Of a stretch of DNA of 64,000 nucleotides, positions 62,101 to 64,000 are shown piece after piece (the first letter of the stretch is position 1; every line of letters begins with the position of its first letter). A model generated the notes under the pieces. That model was not told where the DNA came from. It was given only the letters and a program-made list of their open reading frames with translations, and made no database searches. The translations under genes were made by a program, and so were the position numbers. The stretch is from Rhizobacter sp. Root1221 (lineage in GTDB: Bacteria; Pseudomonadota; Gammaproteobacteria; Burkholderiales; Burkholderiaceae_C): the NCBI RefSeq assembly GCF_001425785.1, contig NZ_LMDI01000013.1:63606-127605 (forward strand), written 5' to 3'.

Positions 62101-63365
62101 GGCTGCTGGCCGCGTTGCACGGGCAGGCGCCTGTCCGGGAGCCGCTGTGCCATGCGGCGCCGCTGGCCGCCGGCGGGTTGCTTGCCCACGTGCCGCCGAC
62201 GCTGCTGCAGGCCACCGTGCCGTCGCAAGCGCAGGGCGGCGCCTACGACTGCATCCTGCTGACCGGTGCCACCGGCTTCATCGGCGCGCACGTGCTGGCC
62301 GAACTGCTGCAGCAAACAACGGCGCAGATCCACTGCCTGGTGCGCGGCCGCCCCGGCCGGCCGGCGGCCGAGCGGCTGGCCGATGCGCTGCGCCGCGTGA
62401 GCCCCGCGCTGGCGGCGCTGCTGCGCGGCCGCGTGACCGTGCTCGACGGCGACGTGTCGCTGCCGCGCTTCGGCCTGTCGGCCGACCAGTACGGCCGGCT
62501 TGTCGCGCAGGCCGACGCGATCTACCACTTCGCAGCCGACGTGCGGCTGTTCGGCGAGGCGGGGCACTTCGAGCGCCACAACGTGGCAGGCGTCGAACAC
62601 GTGATCGCGCTGGCCGGCGCGGGGCGTGCCAAGGACATTCACTGCATGTCCACGCTGGCCGTCGCCGGCGTGGCGCCGCCCGGCCCGCCGTGGCGCTTCG
62701 ACGAGCACTGCCTCGACGGCGGGCAGCAGTTCCAGAACCCTTACGAGGCCTCGAAATACCGCGCCGAGCTGCGGCTGCGCCGCCATGCCGCCGAGGCGCC
62801 GCGCCGGGTGTCGATCTATCGCTCGGGCAACGTCACCGGCCATTCGCAGACGGGCCAGTTCCAGTGCAACGCGAGCGACAACCAGCTGGTACAGCTGCTG
62901 CGCGGCATCGTGGCGCTGGGCCGCTACCCGCGCCACACGCAGGAAGGTGTCGTGCTCAGCCCCGTCGATGTGGTCGCCCGGGGCATCGTCGAGATATCGC
63001 TGTCGCCTGGCCGTGGCGGCACCTTCCATGTCGACAACAGCCAGCCCACGCCGTATGCGCAGGTGTTCGAGGCGATGCGCGAGCTGGGCCTGCCCTTGCA
63101 ACCGCACGAGTCGCCCACGTTGCTGGCGCTGCTGTCGTCGGCCACGGACGCCGGCCAGCGCGACGCGGCGCTCGCGCTGTCGTGGGCTGCTCGGCCGCCG
63201 CGCAACGTGGCCTACGACCATGCGCGAAGCACCGCGCTGCTGGCCGGACTGGGCGTGCGCTTCCCGGCCATCGGCCGCGCTTGGCTGCACCAGTTCGTCG
63301 CCCACCTGATCGAGGCGCGCGCGTTGGCGCCCGCACCGTCCGAGCTGTCGCCCGCAGCTTCATAG
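59106..63365 (+). CDS. Nonribosomal peptide synthetase A-PCP-E-reductase, no condensation domain
   Basis: A 1419-residue synthetase. The adenylation domain (about 30-500) has YVSYTSGSTGGPKGVAVTH, the NHYGPTETTVG core and the A10 Lys in LDANGKVHHR; its substrate-code region reads STFNADLGHTAIF, two residues longer than the usual FDxS. The PCP has FFEAGGDSLSAMQ (Ser554). The condensation-superfamily domain at about 595-1010 carries epimerase signatures: LSPAQAWFF, HWNQ, VAHHLCIDAVSWRI (His741, Asp745), VESHGRE, VGWFTS, FNFIGDIG. The last domain is a thioester reductase (LTGATGFIGAHVLAELL; PYEASK with Tyr1213, Lys1217), releasing an aldehyde or alcohol. No C domain exists in the window. An alternative start is the ATG at 59118. 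Confidence 0.95.
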   Translation: MRPVMSVPSIPSLIHRLQDTAAEHPQRPALVGDDARFSYAALLVHCTAIAHGLQHQGIGRGDVVVVCMPRGAGLVAAALGVLGSGAAYTLLEDDGAEPQLAARMRGLQPAPVIALPARAAGLMAQGIAAFTPDVLAAAGRAPDALPASGGLAYVSYTSGSTGGPKGVAVTHDNIAHYTESAAARLQVEPGWSYAHVSTFNADLGHTAIFLALWTGGTLHVASDGLRQDPAALCAYLVDQRIDLLKITPSHWRAVLAAGRAWPHALKRLVLGGERLAPELVRHSFAAGAAEQVANHYGPTETTVGVAIHPMKPHDLASHEGRASVPVGRAIGCTRFAVETAPGRFGECDCTGELYIGGPSVAQGYLGDGERTAERFVHIEGQPGRFYRTGDLVRIDAQGCVECLGRIDRQVKLMGHRVELEEVELALQGFDGVAAAAVALYPVNGHDQLVALSAPRWPAERVKALRQLARERLPSHMVPAHWFTCDALPLDANGKVHHRAVRERVVEALALVPQADAALRPLTPLEAEIHAAWCEHLGGGAYDPDTDFFEAGGDSLSAMQIIAALQLRGHPLTARLFEQHRSITSLAAVIERLDSVPAARALPEVPPSQGRLSPAQAWFFAQAFDAPDHWNQCLVLESAVPVDVARLARAVGRVLAEHPMLRTGYRREASDIVPFEVNVQHLPLPLSHGSDVQADEAHVQRAVAERCAVLNAAISIERGEVFKLHCAAFGARRWVLVLVAHHLCIDAVSWRIVVDDLVRHHADDAAPMPRTCSFWQWTAHLHERLPEAWHRAVRPSAVAPGSRREGQARTLWCELFSGEVPEAVAQACSRHEAHLGTVLLGSFAHACAAQAGQRTVGIDVESHGRECLRDEVDVSRVVGWFTSTFALSLLADASDAGVAIASAAAAMGRVRHLGHGHEPTAATGTPRLCFNFIGDIGLRHDPALPLSVSPLAPAPARGPSNRRPYDLVLTVKRAGASWVAELCHSVDRYRDDEVKAIALRLLAALHGQAPVREPLCHAAPLAAGGLLAHVPPTLLQATVPSQAQGGAYDCILLTGATGFIGAHVLAELLQQTTAQIHCLVRGRPGRPAAERLADALRRVSPALAALLRGRVTVLDGDVSLPRFGLSADQYGRLVAQADAIYHFAADVRLFGEAGHFERHNVAGVEHVIALAGAGRAKDIHCMSTLAVAGVAPPGPPWRFDEHCLDGGQQFQNPYEASKYRAELRLRRHAAEAPRRVSIYRSGNVTGHSQTGQFQCNASDNQLVQLLRGIVALGRYPRHTQEGVVLSPVDVVARGIVEISLSPGRGGTFHVDNSQPTPYAQVFEAMRELGLPLQPHESPTLLALLSSATDAGQRDAALALSWAARPPRNVAYDHARSTALLAGLGVRFPAIGRAWLHQFVAHLIEARALAPAPSELSPAAS

Positions 63366-63384
63366 CAACCACAAAGGCATCCGC

Positions 63385-64000
63385 ATGACCGATTTTCCTG
63401 CCCGCCCGTTGCGCGACGACGCGCGGCTGCCGCTCGTCGTCGACGCGCCCGCCGCGGGGCGAGACCTTGCCGGCTTCACACGCACGCACCGCCAGGCGAT
63501 CGAGGCCCGGGTGCTGGCGCACGGCGCGGTGCTGCTGCGTGGCTTCGCGGTGGCTGACGTGGCGGCCTTCGACCGCTTCGTCGGCGCGCTCACCGACGAC
63601 CGGCTCGACTACCTCTACAGCTCCACGCCGCGCACCGCGCTGGGCGACCGGATCTTCACCGCCACCGAGTATCCAGCCGCGCTGGATATCCCGCTGCACA
63701 ACGAATGTGCCTACCAGCGCGACTGGCCGATGAAGATCAGCCTGTGCTGCCTGCAGCCCGCGGCCACCGGCGGCGAGACGCCCCTGGCCGACATGCGGGG
63801 CGTGGGCGCGCGGCTGGGCGAGGCGCTGCTCGACCGCTTCGAGTCGCGCGGCGTGCGCTACGTGCGGCACTACCACCCGCTGATGGACGTGCCGTGGCAG
63901 AAGTCGTTCCAGACCGACGACCGCGCCGAGGTGGAGCGCATCTGCCATGAACGCGGCATCGCGTGCGACTGGCTGGCCGGCGACGTGCTTCGCACCAGCC
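63385..64000 (+). CDS. TauD/SyrP-like Fe(II)/2-oxoglutarate dioxygenase, 3' cut by window edge
   Basis: The first 205 residues of a TauD/TfdA-family oxygenase. After an N-terminal GAVLLRGFAVADVAAFDRFV the iron-binding His-x-Glu appears in DIPLHNECAYQRDWPMKISL, followed by CCLQPAATGGETPLADMRGV. The HxE (in place of HxD) and the LHNExxYxRxWP pattern match SyrP-like enzymes, which hydroxylate amino acids bound to NRPS carriers. The second His and the 2-oxoglutarate Arg lie beyond the window. It starts 19 bases after the NRPS stop, so it belongs to the same operon and probably tailors the carrier-bound amino acid. Confidence 0.9.
   Translation, partial: MTDFPARPLRDDARLPLVVDAPAAGRDLAGFTRTHRQAIEARVLAHGAVLLRGFAVADVAAFDRFVGALTDDRLDYLYSSTPRTALGDRIFTATEYPAALDIPLHNECAYQRDWPMKISLCCLQPAATGGETPLADMRGVGARLGEALLDRFESRGVRYVRHYHPLMDVPWQKSFQTDDRAEVERICHERGIACDWLAGDVLRTS

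Noticed and set aside
58605-63305. A 1566-codon minus-strand frame opposite the NRPS gene
   Set aside because: Same antisense artefact; the plus strand carries complete catalytic motifs.

Overview
The window is high-G+C DNA with the gene content of a betaproteobacterium of the order Burkholderiales, probably the Rhizobacter / Methylibium / Roseateles group. This placement is an inference. It rests on an EarP / Arg32-type EF-P pair, the small lysine-rich MAKPNYSFEK protein beside rpiA, a uvrC-pgsA block, a tandem glycine riboswitch ahead of gcvTHP, and lpsI/J-like CoA transferase genes under a PAS-LuxR regulator. Most of the window is ordinary chromosome interrupted by four accessory patches.

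Layout. 1-3616: the end of a conjugation-type (Trb/VirB) operon: VirB4, VirB5/TrbJ, VirB6/TrbL and a small membrane protein. 3756-9203: single housekeeping or hypothetical genes (quinone oxidoreductase, nucleotidyltransferase, GNAT, HD hydrolase, RidA, DUF4287, two membrane proteins) and a collapsed NTF2-like gene. 9213-14983: a lipoprotein hydrolase followed by gcvP, gcvH and gcvT on the minus strand, led by a two-aptamer glycine riboswitch. 15176-24499: a GH16 lipoprotein, ETF-ubiquinone oxidoreductase, an SDR, YceH, a BvgS-like sensor kinase, an ArsR/SRPBCC pair and an RlmN-like radical SAM enzyme. 24500-27245: a run of integron gene cassettes with recognisable attC sites but no integrase in the window (a CALIN), including two membrane-protein cassettes fused in frame across a half attC. 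27309-31817: thioredoxin-like protein, MATE pump, PAS-LuxR regulator, 3-oxoacid CoA transferase operon and LysE exporter. 32081-46832: core genes (phospholipase D, pyrD, rpiA, mnmC, efp, earP, uvrC, pgsA, DMT exporter, hupB, tRNA-Val, ppiD, tRNA-His). 46850-47521: a decayed tyrosine integrase beside tRNA-His. 47650-49663: an orphan HTH regulator, an SDR and an Lgt-like protein. 49825-50000: an IS5-type transposase remnant.

From 50114 to the window end runs a tightly coupled biosynthetic operon. It encodes a free acyl carrier protein, a crotonyl-CoA-reductase-like dehydrogenase, a 2498-residue FAAL-ACP-KS-AT-DH-KR-ACP polyketide synthase, a 1419-residue A-PCP-E-reductase NRPS with no condensation domain, and the start of a SyrP-like Fe(II)/2-oxoglutarate dioxygenase. 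The first two genes, and the PKS and NRPS, are joined by start/stop overlaps. The set points to a fatty-acid-primed, amino-acid-containing product released reductively. The domain logic (no C domain, an epimerase directly before the reductase, an atypical AT signature) matches no pathway I can name and is the most interesting system here.
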